NCBI GenBank assembly: GCA_964608025.1
Contig: CAZSLO010000006.1
Location: 124,001-188,000 of the forward strand
Length of the DNA stretch: 64,000 nt
DNA from: CAZSLO01 sp964608025
Lineage (GTDB): Bacteria; Chloroflexota; Dehalococcoidia; Lucifugimonadales; CAJWER01
Reading direction: 5' to 3'
Notes under the pieces: model-generated
Database searches by the model: none
Seen by the model: only the letters and a program-made list of their open reading frames with translations
What the model was told of the DNA's origin: nothing
Program-made: the position numbers and the translations under genes
Shown: in pieces, positions 9,074 through 16,877 of the stretch
Layout of the letters: each line of letters begins with the position of its first letter
Position numbering within the stretch: the stretch's first letter is position 1

Positions 9074-10096
9074 ATGTGGTATGACCCATTTATTGACACC
9101 GGCATCATCCCCAATTGGGCAATCAGATTGATGGTCCGTCAACAACTCCACAAATATAGTAAACGTATATCTAAAATAGATGATATCCAATTACTTGAAC
9201 TACAACAAACTTTCAGAAAAGAATGTTTACAAAATCCTATTGCTATCAATACAAGTGAATCCAACCAGCAACACTACAACATTCCTCCGTCTGTTTTCGA
9301 AATGATCTTGAGTAAAATAATGAAATACAGCGGCTCAATTTGGGCTGATGCAACAAACGAATTATACAACGCTGATCGGGATACTAACTCGATATATATC
9401 GATCGGGCCTTGATTGAAAACGGCCACCACGTCCTTGATTTAGGTTGTGGTTGGGGCTCGTTATCTATGGATTTAGCCCGCCGATACGAAAAATCTCAGG
9501 TTACCGCCGTAACAAATTCAACTCAACAGGCCCAATATATAAATAGGAAAATATCAAAAGAACAACTATCAAATCTTCGCGTAGAAATATCAGACATAAA
9601 CAACTATCAGCCCCCGAACATTTACGATAGGGTGATCTCAATCGAAATGTTCGAGCATATGAGGAATCCAAATAGACTATTTGACAGGCTAGAACAATGG
9701 CTCAAACCCAACGGATTTCTATTCTTCCAAGTATTCTCCCACAAAAACTTCCCGCAGTTCTTTGATGACACTTCCAAATCATGGATGTCACGCCACTTCT
9801 TTACGGGTGGTATGATGCCATATAAAGGTCTATATGGTGACCTTCACACTAATCTCACCCTCAGGCATGTTTGGGATATACCTGGCACCAACTACCACAA
9901 GTCTCTTGAAAGCTGGCTACAGAGACTTGATATAAACAACTCCGAGATACTCAACACTCTACGATTTGAATCTCCCAGTATTGATGCCAATACTTACCTC
10001 AATCGATACAAGTTATTCCTTATATTCTGCTCAGAACTATTCAGATTTAATGAGGGCCAAGATTGGCATCTCATGCACTACTTGTTTCAGAAATGA
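9074..10096 (+). CDS. CFAS-like SAM-dependent methyltransferase lacking the active-site cysteine
   Basis: This 340-residue protein has a CFAS/coclaurine-N-methyltransferase-like core: 'Gln-His-Tyr-Asn-Ile-Pro' (66-71), 'Lys-Tyr-Ser-Gly-Ser-Ile-Trp' (84-90), the SAM loop Asp-Leu-Gly-Cys-Gly-Trp-Gly (122-128) and 'Glu-Met-Phe-Glu-His-Met' (191-196). Where the neighbouring CFAS has Tyr-Ser-Cys, this protein has Tyr-Ser-Gly, and it lacks the long N-terminal CFAS domain. That places it in the clade of methyltransferases that methylate rather than cyclopropanate. It is packed between the CFAS gene (4 bases) and the FAD protein (13 bases), so it very likely acts in the same lipid pathway. Substrate is unknown; an acyl chain is the best guess. 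Confidence 0.82.
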   Translation: MWYDPFIDTGIIPNWAIRLMVRQQLHKYSKRISKIDDIQLLELQQTFRKECLQNPIAINTSESNQQHYNIPPSVFEMILSKIMKYSGSIWADATNELYNADRDTNSIYIDRALIENGHHVLDLGCGWGSLSMDLARRYEKSQVTAVTNSTQQAQYINRKISKEQLSNLRVEISDINNYQPPNIYDRVISIEMFEHMRNPNRLFDRLEQWLKPNGFLFFQVFSHKNFPQFFDDTSKSWMSRHFFTGGMMPYKGLYGDLHTNLTLRHVWDIPGTNYHKSLESWLQRLDINNSEILNTLRFESPSIDANTYLNRYKLFLIFCSELFRFNEGQDWHLMHYLFQK

Positions 10097-10109
10097 TTCG
10101 GCAAATAAA

Positions 10110-11366
10110 TTGAAGATAGCTGTGATCGGCGCTGGGATATCTGGTATTGCAGCGGCATGGAATCTACAAAATCACCATGATTTAACTCTTTATGACCGTG
10201 GTTCCGAAATCGGAGGTCATGCAAAAACCATAACGGCCTATGATCATTTGGGGAAAGGATGGCCAGTCGACACCGGCTTCATCGTTTTCAACAATAAAAC
10301 ATACCCGCTCTTCAATAGGTTTATCGATGAACTAGGAGTCCAAATAATATCCTCAGATATGTCATTTTCTTTTACAGATAAATTACAGAATGTATCTTAT
10401 TCAGGCACACTAAATGGAATAATCCCAGAACTCAAAAAGTTAGCAGATATGAACCATTTATCTACGATAGTAAATATCTATAAATATTCAAGGATTCTAG
10501 AGAGCTACAAAAACAAGAACGGGCTCTTAGAACAATCAATTACGGAATTTTTAAGGGAGATAGGATGTCCTTCCAAAACTATCAATAATTACTTTATTCC
10601 AATTGCATCTGCTATATGGTCTTGTGATAGCAAAACCTCGGGAAACATCCCTGCCAGAACATATATCGAGTTTTTCTCGAACCACGGTCTGCTTGGGATC
10701 AGAAACCGGCCAAAATGGTATACCATCAAAGGCGGTAGCCGAACATATCTTGAAGAATTCAAACGAAGTTTCAATGGAACCATCTTGACTAATACAGATA
10801 TCAACTATGTTGAGGAAAAGAACGGTTCTGTTATCGTAAAAACAACTGATGGAACCTCTTTGAATTATGACTTAGCTATAGTGGCAACCGATGCTCAAAC
10901 AGCCTCTACTATCGTAAGAAACTTGTCCTCACATAAAAAGCGGATCCTTGAATATTTCAACTATACAAAAAACAGGGTGATCCTCCACACTGATACCAAA
11001 TTTATGCCAAACAATCGGAGAACTTGGTCATCATGGAACCTAATTCGAGATTCCATGAAAGGGGAAACTGGTAAGACTTACACGACATACTATATGAACA
11101 GATTACAAAGATTCGACACATCGACCAATTTTCTAGTGACATTGAATCCTCCCCAAAAACCCGATGAATCGAAAATCGTTTTCGAAACAACATACAACCA
11201 TCCTATTATTACTGCACAATGGAATCCTTCATCCAATCAATTGAAAGACTTAAACAGAAAAAGTAGAGTCCGATTTTGCGGAGCATATTTAGGTTTTGGT
11301 TTTCATGAAGATGGATATCGTACTGGGAAATCGGCAACCGATATTTCGAAAGCTTTAACGAGTTAG
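10110..11366 (+). CDS. COG2907-type FAD-dependent amine-oxidase-like protein
   Basis: The mature frame begins with a dinucleotide-binding motif, Ile-Gly-Ala-Gly-Ile-Ser-Gly, right after TTG 10110, so I choose this start over an earlier one at 9966 that would overlap the previous gene by 131 bases. The product is about 418 residues. It has the flavin amine-oxidase layout, including 'Gly-Gly-His-Ala-Lys-Thr' near residue 33, 'Lys-Gly-Gly-Ser-Arg-Thr-Tyr-Leu' in the middle and 'Trp-Ser-Ser-Trp-Asn', which I associate with COG2907. Such proteins occur beside DUF1365 and CFAS genes in many bacteria and have been linked to modified fatty acids. Here it probably oxidises or desaturates the methylated acyl chain; that reaction is inference. 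Confidence 0.85.
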   Translation: MKIAVIGAGISGIAAAWNLQNHHDLTLYDRGSEIGGHAKTITAYDHLGKGWPVDTGFIVFNNKTYPLFNRFIDELGVQIISSDMSFSFTDKLQNVSYSGTLNGIIPELKKLADMNHLSTIVNIYKYSRILESYKNKNGLLEQSITEFLREIGCPSKTINNYFIPIASAIWSCDSKTSGNIPARTYIEFFSNHGLLGIRNRPKWYTIKGGSRTYLEEFKRSFNGTILTNTDINYVEEKNGSVIVKTTDGTSLNYDLAIVATDAQTASTIVRNLSSHKKRILEYFNYTKNRVILHTDTKFMPNNRRTWSSWNLIRDSMKGETGKTYTTYYMNRLQRFDTSTNFLVTLNPPQKPDESKIVFETTYNHPIITAQWNPSSNQLKDLNRKSRVRFCGAYLGFGFHEDGYRTGKSATDISKALTS

Positions 11367-11373
11367 CTTTATT

Positions 11374-12180
11374 TTGAAACATTCTAGCCTGGTAATCGGT
11401 AATTTAAGCCATAGAAGATCAATCCCACTTTTAAGCCAATATCAACATAGCCATATTATGTTGCTATTGAACTTGAAAGAGCTCTACAAAGGTAAATTTA
11501 TCCCTTGGCCATTGAGGTACAATCAGCAAGGTATCATTTCCATAAAAGACCAAGACTACATAGATTCATCTTCAGAGCATTTATTAGGAAAGTTAGGAAA
11601 AGAGTTATCTAAAGCAGACATCAACATCAATGACACCGATCAGATATTTTTACTAACAGCACCGGCCGTATTTGGTTATTCATTTAATCCCGCTGTTTTC
11701 TTTTTCATAATAGACAAAAACAGCAACTTAAAAAGCTCTTTAGTAGAAGTTCATAATACATTTGGGGAATCCCATTGCTACCCTCTAAAAGCCGATTCTC
11801 CCGATGGTAATTCCATGTCAGCAACATCAAGCAAGGAATTCCATGTTTCACCTTTTCTAGATAGAAAAGGTCATTACGAATTCGAGTTCACTCTCTCAAA
11901 AAACAGAGCCTACATATCAATCACACTGATTCAAGAAAACCGAGAAGTTCTAAATAGTAGATTTGAAGGCAAGCTCGTACCACTGAAAACTTCCAATCTT
12001 CTGACCAACCTGCCCAGCATTTTGTCCAGTGTATTACTCACGGAATTCCGTATTCTTAAACAAGCCTACAGACTTTATTTCAAGTACAAGATGAATTATT
12101 TCTCCAAGCCTAATCCACTGCCAGGTACAACTGAGTCCCCGTCTAAAGGTTTCATATCTAAGCTTAAGATCCGATTGTGA
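11374..12180 (+). CDS. DUF1365 family protein
   Basis: The 268-residue product starts at TTG 11374, seven bases after the FAD gene stop. It carries DUF1365 hallmarks: an early 'Ser-His-Arg-Arg' (about 12-15), 'Gly-Tyr-Ser-Phe-Asn-Pro' (about 108-113), 'Glu-Val-His-Asn-Thr-Phe-Gly-Glu' (about 127-134) and 'Phe-His-Val-Ser-Pro-Phe' (about 159-164). DUF1365 (COG3496) has no firmly established activity but is a standard partner of COG2907 FAD proteins and CFAS enzymes. It closes this operon. It may be a lipid-binding or isomerase-like component; that is a guess. After it come 216 bases without a gene before tRNA-Asp. Confidence 0.85.
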   Translation: MKHSSLVIGNLSHRRSIPLLSQYQHSHIMLLLNLKELYKGKFIPWPLRYNQQGIISIKDQDYIDSSSEHLLGKLGKELSKADININDTDQIFLLTAPAVFGYSFNPAVFFFIIDKNSNLKSSLVEVHNTFGESHCYPLKADSPDGNSMSATSSKEFHVSPFLDRKGHYEFEFTLSKNRAYISITLIQENREVLNSRFEGKLVPLKTSNLLTNLPSILSSVLLTEFRILKQAYRLYFKYKMNYFSKPNPLPGTTESPSKGFISKLKIRL

Positions 12181-12396
12181 TCGGGAGATTCACCAGCCAG
12201 ATTATCACCGCCACAACCTAAATCATTTTCCGGATATTCTTGATGAGGGATCATGGCATTCTCGATAGCGGTGTTACTTGTACTACTCCTCAAGCACCTC
12301 TAGCAAGGGCCACCTCACATCACTATGGGGTTGGGGGATGGAGTCAGGGTTTTATAGTGTTCTGTGCGGCAGCTATAATCCAACAAAATATTGCAG

Positions 12397-12473
12397 TGGC
12401 GACCCCGACGGGATTCGAACCCGTGATCTCTGCCTTGACAGGGCAGTGTGTTAGGCCGCTACACCACGGGGCC
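12397..12473 (-). tRNA. tRNA-Asp (anticodon GTC)
   Basis: Read on the minus strand, the 77-base sequence folds as a cloverleaf. The acceptor arms GGCCCCG and CGGGGTC pair with one G-U, and the anticodon stem CTGCC/GGCAG holds the loop CTGTCAA, giving GTC. The T arm is ACGGG-TTCGAAT-CCCGT. The discriminator base is G and CCA is encoded. It lies downstream of tRNA-Val in the direction of rpoC transcription. Confidence 0.95.
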
Positions 12474-12578
12474 GCGTTCAGCACACATTAAGTACCGCGA
12501 TATTTTATTCCTAAGGGTTATTTAGGAATTAGTGATTTCGATTAGCTATTTATAAGTTTTACGTTTCTATTTTGAAGC

Positions 12579-12655
12579 TGGTGGGCGGTAATGGATTTGA
12601 ACCAATGCCCTCTGCGATGTCAACGCAGCGCTCTAAACCACTGCGCTAACCGCCC
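12579..12655 (-). tRNA. tRNA-Val (anticodon GAC)
   Basis: On the minus strand, GGGCGGT pairs with ACCGCCC in the acceptor stem, and the anticodon stem CTGCG/CGCAG holds loop TTGACAT, giving GAC. The T stem has one T-T mismatch. CCA is encoded after discriminator A. It lies 86 bases after the rpoC stop and 105 bases before tRNA-Asp on the same strand, so it may be processed from the rpoBC transcript. Confidence 0.92.
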
Positions 12656-12741
12656 GAATAAAGATTAGATCACAGGATCAAAGTGTAGCAATAGCTATCT
12701 GGCACGGTCAAGAAATCCATTTTCTTTTATACAAATTAAGT

Positions 12742-15700
12742 CTATAGCCGTGGGAGCTCCTCATCTGGTATATCATCGATATCAAATGGTTGCGTACGTT
12801 CTCCAGCCAGTGGGGTCGCTAATACACCCATCGGCTCATGTTCTTCCTCTTCAGCAAGGCCGAGCCGCTCACGTCCTTCCTCTGAAATATCGAATCTAGC
12901 AGGGATTAGACGTCCGATAATTACATTTTCCTTTAATCCCATAAGATGATCCACATCACCTTTTACAGCCGATTCTGTCAATACTCGTGTAGTTTCCTGG
13001 AATGACGCCGCGGCCAAAAAACTCTCCATGTTTAAAGATGCCCGAGTTATACCCAATAAAACCGGGCTTGCTGTGGCAGGTTCACCCCCTTCTGCTAAAA
13101 CGGCAGAATTCGTATCTTCATATTCTTGTCTACTAACTAGTTCACCAGGTAGGAGATCCGTATCCCCTGGGAGGTCTATACTGACCTTTCGCATCATTTG
13201 TCTCATAACAACTTCGATATGTTTGTCATGAATTGAGACTCCCTGAGAACGATATACTTTTTGTACTTCTTCCATAAGATATCGTTGCACAGCGTCCCGG
13301 CCTTGAATACGCAATATCTGTTGAGGACTCTTGGGACCCAATGTAAGAGATTGTCCAGCTATAACTTCGTCCCCATCTCTAACAGATATTTGAGAAATAG
13401 CAGGAACGATATACTCCCGCTGATCATCCTCAATCCACTTTATACTCACCTTGTTATCGCTAATGGTTACCGTTCCCGACACTCTTGCAGTAAATTCTAC
13501 TCGTTGGATCTCTGTTGATTGGGATTCTTTCTTGGTTTTCTTGGTGTTTTTTGCTGGTTCTGCAACAGGATCACCAATTTCAATCTTGCCACCTTCTTTG
13601 GGTAAAATCTTAAATCCTTCCGGTATCAGGTATTCATCACTATATTCCTCTGAACTCCTTACGATGATCGAACGACCTTCAGACCCTTCCAGAACTTCGA
13701 CTATTCCATCGATTTCCGAAAGGATAGCCTCTCCCTTCGGTGATCTTGCCTCAAATAGTTCCTCAACTCTGGGCAAACCACTGGTAATGTCCGCTCCTGC
13801 GATACCACCAGTGTGGAACGTCCGCATGGTAAGCTGTGTACCTGGTTCACCTATACTCTGTGCTGCAATAATCCCAACAGCTTCTCCAAGCATAACTGTT
13901 TCACCAGTTGCTAATGAATTGCCGTAACACTTCATACAAATTCCACGTCCAGTCTCGCAAAGTATAGGAGACCGAACAAGTAGTCCCTCCACTCCAGATG
14001 AAGCGAGTTTTTCTGCAAGCGTTTCGTCGATCAGGTCATTCCTATCTGCTAGTATTTCACCTGTTTCAGGATCTGCGACCGGCGATGCAATCCGCCGGCT
14101 ATTTATGCGATCTATAAACGGTGAGGTCAGTTCTGCATTTGAATCGTTCCTGATCAAGAAACCACTTTGAGTATCACAATCTTCGGAAGTAATAGTGACT
14201 TCTTGAGCAACATCTATTAGCCGACGTGTCAAATAACCACTGTCCGCAGTTCTTAGGGCCGTGTCAGCCAAACCCTTCCTGGCACCATGAGTAGAAATGA
14301 AGTACTCAAGTACACTAAGTCCTTCACGGAAATTGGACTTGATAGGCCTGTCGATAATGCGCCCTTTTGGATCTGACATTAAGCCTCTCATGCCAGCCAT
14401 TTGCTTGATTTGGGCAATATTACCTTTCGCACCAGAAACAGTCATCAGGTAAATCCCACCATAGTTACTAAGATTATTTTCAATAACCTTAGTTAAATCA
14501 TCATTCGCTGCTGTCCACACACCAACTGCCGCATCATATCTTTCATGATCTGTTATAAGTCCATCTAGATACTGTTGATCAAGTATACCTATCTTGTTTT
14601 CGGCTTCAGAAACTATATTAACTTTTTCACTTGGTACTTCTATATCGTTGATACCTATGGTAGTTCCGGATTTAGAAGCATACTCAAAACCCAGATTCTT
14701 AATTGAGTCTAATACCTCAAGGGTAACGTCATTTCCAAATATTTTGAAGCAATCCGAGGTGATGTCCTTAAGCGCACTCTTATCCTGTTCCACATTACGG
14801 AATTCCATATCATCTGGCAGAACATCGTTGAAGAGTATTCTACCCACTGTTGTATCTATCCATTCTGTGTCATCGCCGCCATTTATGTACCTTATTTTGA
14901 CAAGTGCTCGAAGATCAAGGTCTCCCATTTCGTAGGCGAGTCTGGCATCTTCAAAATTTGAGAATTTACGCCCTTCTCCTAAGGCACCATTCTGAATCAT
15001 AGTAAGGTAGTAACAGCCAAAAGCAATATCCAGGGTCGGCGCTACTATTGGCTCCCCTGAGCTGGGTGACAACATATTGTAGGAGCTAAGCATTACTTTC
15101 TTGGCCTCTTGAACAGCTCCCTTTGACAACGGTACGTGAACCGCCATCTGGTCACCATCGAAATCTGCGTTGAAGGCCTGACAAACAAGAGGATGTACTT
15201 GGATGGCTCCGCCATCAACAAGAATAGGCTGAAAAGCTTGTATCCCCAATCTATGTAGAGTAGGAGCTCTATTTAAGAGAACCGGCCGCTCCATCACTAC
15301 TTCCTCGAGTATATCCCAAACTTCTGGCCTGGCATTTTCCGCAAGCCTCTTCGCGCTCTTGATATTATGCGCATAGCCATTTAATACTAGTCGATTCATT
15401 ACGAATGGTTTAAACAATTCAAGTGCCATACGCCTAGGTAAACCACACTGGTGAAGTGCTAAACTTGGTCCGACGGTTATAACCGAGCGTCCACTATAGT
15501 CAACCCGCTTACCTAGAAGATTCTGTCGGAATCTACCTTGTTTACCTCGTAGAAGATCCGAAAGGGATTTTAACTTGTGATTATGGCTACCGGATACAGG
15601 TCGACCACGTCTACCGTTGTCTATAAGGGCATCGACAGACTCCTGAAGCATCCGTTTTTCATTACGTATAATAATCTCTGGTGCCTGCAGCTCAATCAGT

Positions 15701-16803
15701 CTCTTCAATCGATTATTTCTGTTGATAACACGCCGGTAAAGATCATTAAGATCGCTCGTCGCAAACCGTCCACCATCCAATTGGACCATAGGTCTCAGTT
15801 CTGGTGGTAGAACAGGGAGGGCAGTCATTACCATCCATTCGGGTTTGTTGCCACTCTTTCTAAGAGCTTCTACAACTCGTAAGGTCTTGATTGCCTTCTT
15901 CCGTCGTTGTCCAGAAGTTGACCGAATTTGACCCTGAAGATCATCACGCAATTGATCTAGATCAAGATCCTCTAGGACCTTTAGTACTGACTCCGCACCC
16001 ATTCCCGCCTTAAATACTTCTCCACAATCCTCTCTGAGTTCCCGATACCGACTTTCGAGAAGAAGTTGTGAAACACGCAGATCCTCAAGATCGTCGATCT
16101 TACTCTCAATATCCGTCTTTAAATCTTCTTTTTGTTGCTCAAGCTCAATTTGCAGCTTTTTTAGATCAACAGTATCGCTGGTTTCAGCATCTTCCGACGT
16201 GCTGTTCGTCGATTTTGACTTATTTTCTACACTGTCGGCCTTTTCACTAGAATCAGGGCTATGATCCTCAATTTCACTCTCTAGCAATCTCGTTTTCTCT
16301 TCAAATTCAAGTTCTAGGCGAGCAGTATTTTCCTCCAATTCTCGTTCAAGTCCCTCAATTGAGGCTCTTCTTAATTTTTCATCTACCTCAGTAACAACAT
16401 ATTGAGCAAAATAAAGTACCCTCTCCAAGTTTCTCGGAGAAAGGTCAAGCAGTAAGCCAATCCTGCTTGGGGTACCTTTAGATAGCCATATGTGTGCGAC
16501 AGGTGCTGCAAGATTGATGTGGCCCATGCGCTCTCGTCGAACTTTCGCACGGGCGACCTCAACGCCACATCTATCACATATAACACCCTTATACCGAATT
16601 TTCTTGTACTTGCCACAGTAACATTCCCAGTCTTTGGTAGGACCGAATATGCGCTCGCAGAACAGTCCATCTTTTTCCGGGCGTAGTGTTCGGTAGTTGA
16701 TAGTTTCAGGCTTTGTGACCTCACCATAAGACCATGTCTTGATCTGTTCAGGAGAGGCTAACGCGATCCGAACCGCATTGAAATCGGCACCACTTTGAAC
16801 CAT
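12742..16803 (-). CDS. rpoC: DNA-directed RNA polymerase subunit beta'
   Basis: This 1353-residue protein is the catalytic clamp subunit of RNA polymerase. It has the N-terminal zinc site (Cys61, Cys63, Cys76, Cys79), the invariant magnesium motif Asn-Ala-Asp-Phe-Asp-Gly-Asp, and the second zinc cluster with 'Cys-Glu-Thr-Gly-Arg-Gly-Ile-Cys-Met-Lys-Cys'. The trigger-loop region (Met-Arg-Thr-Phe-His-Thr-Gly-Gly) is intact. Residues about 145-240 form a highly charged coiled-coil-like insertion with a Ser/Asp/Glu-rich centre in the clamp region. The gene starts 74 bases after rpoB with an AGAGGT ribosome site, and they form an operon. The C-terminus is acidic. Confidence 0.99.
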   Translation of the reverse strand: MVQSGADFNAVRIALASPEQIKTWSYGEVTKPETINYRTLRPEKDGLFCERIFGPTKDWECYCGKYKKIRYKGVICDRCGVEVARAKVRRERMGHINLAAPVAHIWLSKGTPSRIGLLLDLSPRNLERVLYFAQYVVTEVDEKLRRASIEGLERELEENTARLELEFEEKTRLLESEIEDHSPDSSEKADSVENKSKSTNSTSEDAETSDTVDLKKLQIELEQQKEDLKTDIESKIDDLEDLRVSQLLLESRYRELREDCGEVFKAGMGAESVLKVLEDLDLDQLRDDLQGQIRSTSGQRRKKAIKTLRVVEALRKSGNKPEWMVMTALPVLPPELRPMVQLDGGRFATSDLNDLYRRVINRNNRLKRLIELQAPEIIIRNEKRMLQESVDALIDNGRRGRPVSGSHNHKLKSLSDLLRGKQGRFRQNLLGKRVDYSGRSVITVGPSLALHQCGLPRRMALELFKPFVMNRLVLNGYAHNIKSAKRLAENARPEVWDILEEVVMERPVLLNRAPTLHRLGIQAFQPILVDGGAIQVHPLVCQAFNADFDGDQMAVHVPLSKGAVQEAKKVMLSSYNMLSPSSGEPIVAPTLDIAFGCYYLTMIQNGALGEGRKFSNFEDARLAYEMGDLDLRALVKIRYINGGDDTEWIDTTVGRILFNDVLPDDMEFRNVEQDKSALKDITSDCFKIFGNDVTLEVLDSIKNLGFEYASKSGTTIGINDIEVPSEKVNIVSEAENKIGILDQQYLDGLITDHERYDAAVGVWTAANDDLTKVIENNLSNYGGIYLMTVSGAKGNIAQIKQMAGMRGLMSDPKGRIIDRPIKSNFREGLSVLEYFISTHGARKGLADTALRTADSGYLTRRLIDVAQEVTITSEDCDTQSGFLIRNDSNAELTSPFIDRINSRRIASPVADPETGEILADRNDLIDETLAEKLASSGVEGLLVRSPILCETGRGICMKCYGNSLATGETVMLGEAVGIIAAQSIGEPGTQLTMRTFHTGGIAGADITSGLPRVEELFEARSPKGEAILSEIDGIVEVLEGSEGRSIIVRSSEEYSDEYLIPEGFKILPKEGGKIEIGDPVAEPAKNTKKTKKESQSTEIQRVEFTARVSGTVTISDNKVSIKWIEDDQREYIVPAISQISVRDGDEVIAGQSLTLGPKSPQQILRIQGRDAVQRYLMEEVQKVYRSQGVSIHDKHIEVVMRQMMRKVSIDLPGDTDLLPGELVSRQEYEDTNSAVLAEGGEPATASPVLLGITRASLNMESFLAAASFQETTRVLTESAVKGDVDHLMGLKENVIIGRLIPARFDISEEGRERLGLAEEEEHEPMGVLATPLAGERTQPFDIDDIPDEELPRL

Positions 16804-16877
16804 GTATAGCTACCTCTAATTAAATAATCAAATTATTAGGATGATCTTACTTAAACTGCCAGGCTAATTAGTCAATA

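Noticed and set aside
9966..10109. Longer N-terminus for the COG2907 FAD protein
   Set aside because: It would overlap the preceding methyltransferase by 131 bases and add residues before the dinucleotide motif, which normally sits at the very N-terminus.
12171..12184. Hairpin CCGAT/ATCGG at the end of the DUF1365 gene as a terminator
   Set aside because: The stem is only five pairs, overlaps the stop codon and has no T-run.
12181..12396. Possible small gene or integration remnant between DUF1365 and tRNA-Asp
   Set aside because: Short open frames exist on both strands but have no recognisable motif, ribosome site or similarity, and no copy of the tRNA end is visible.
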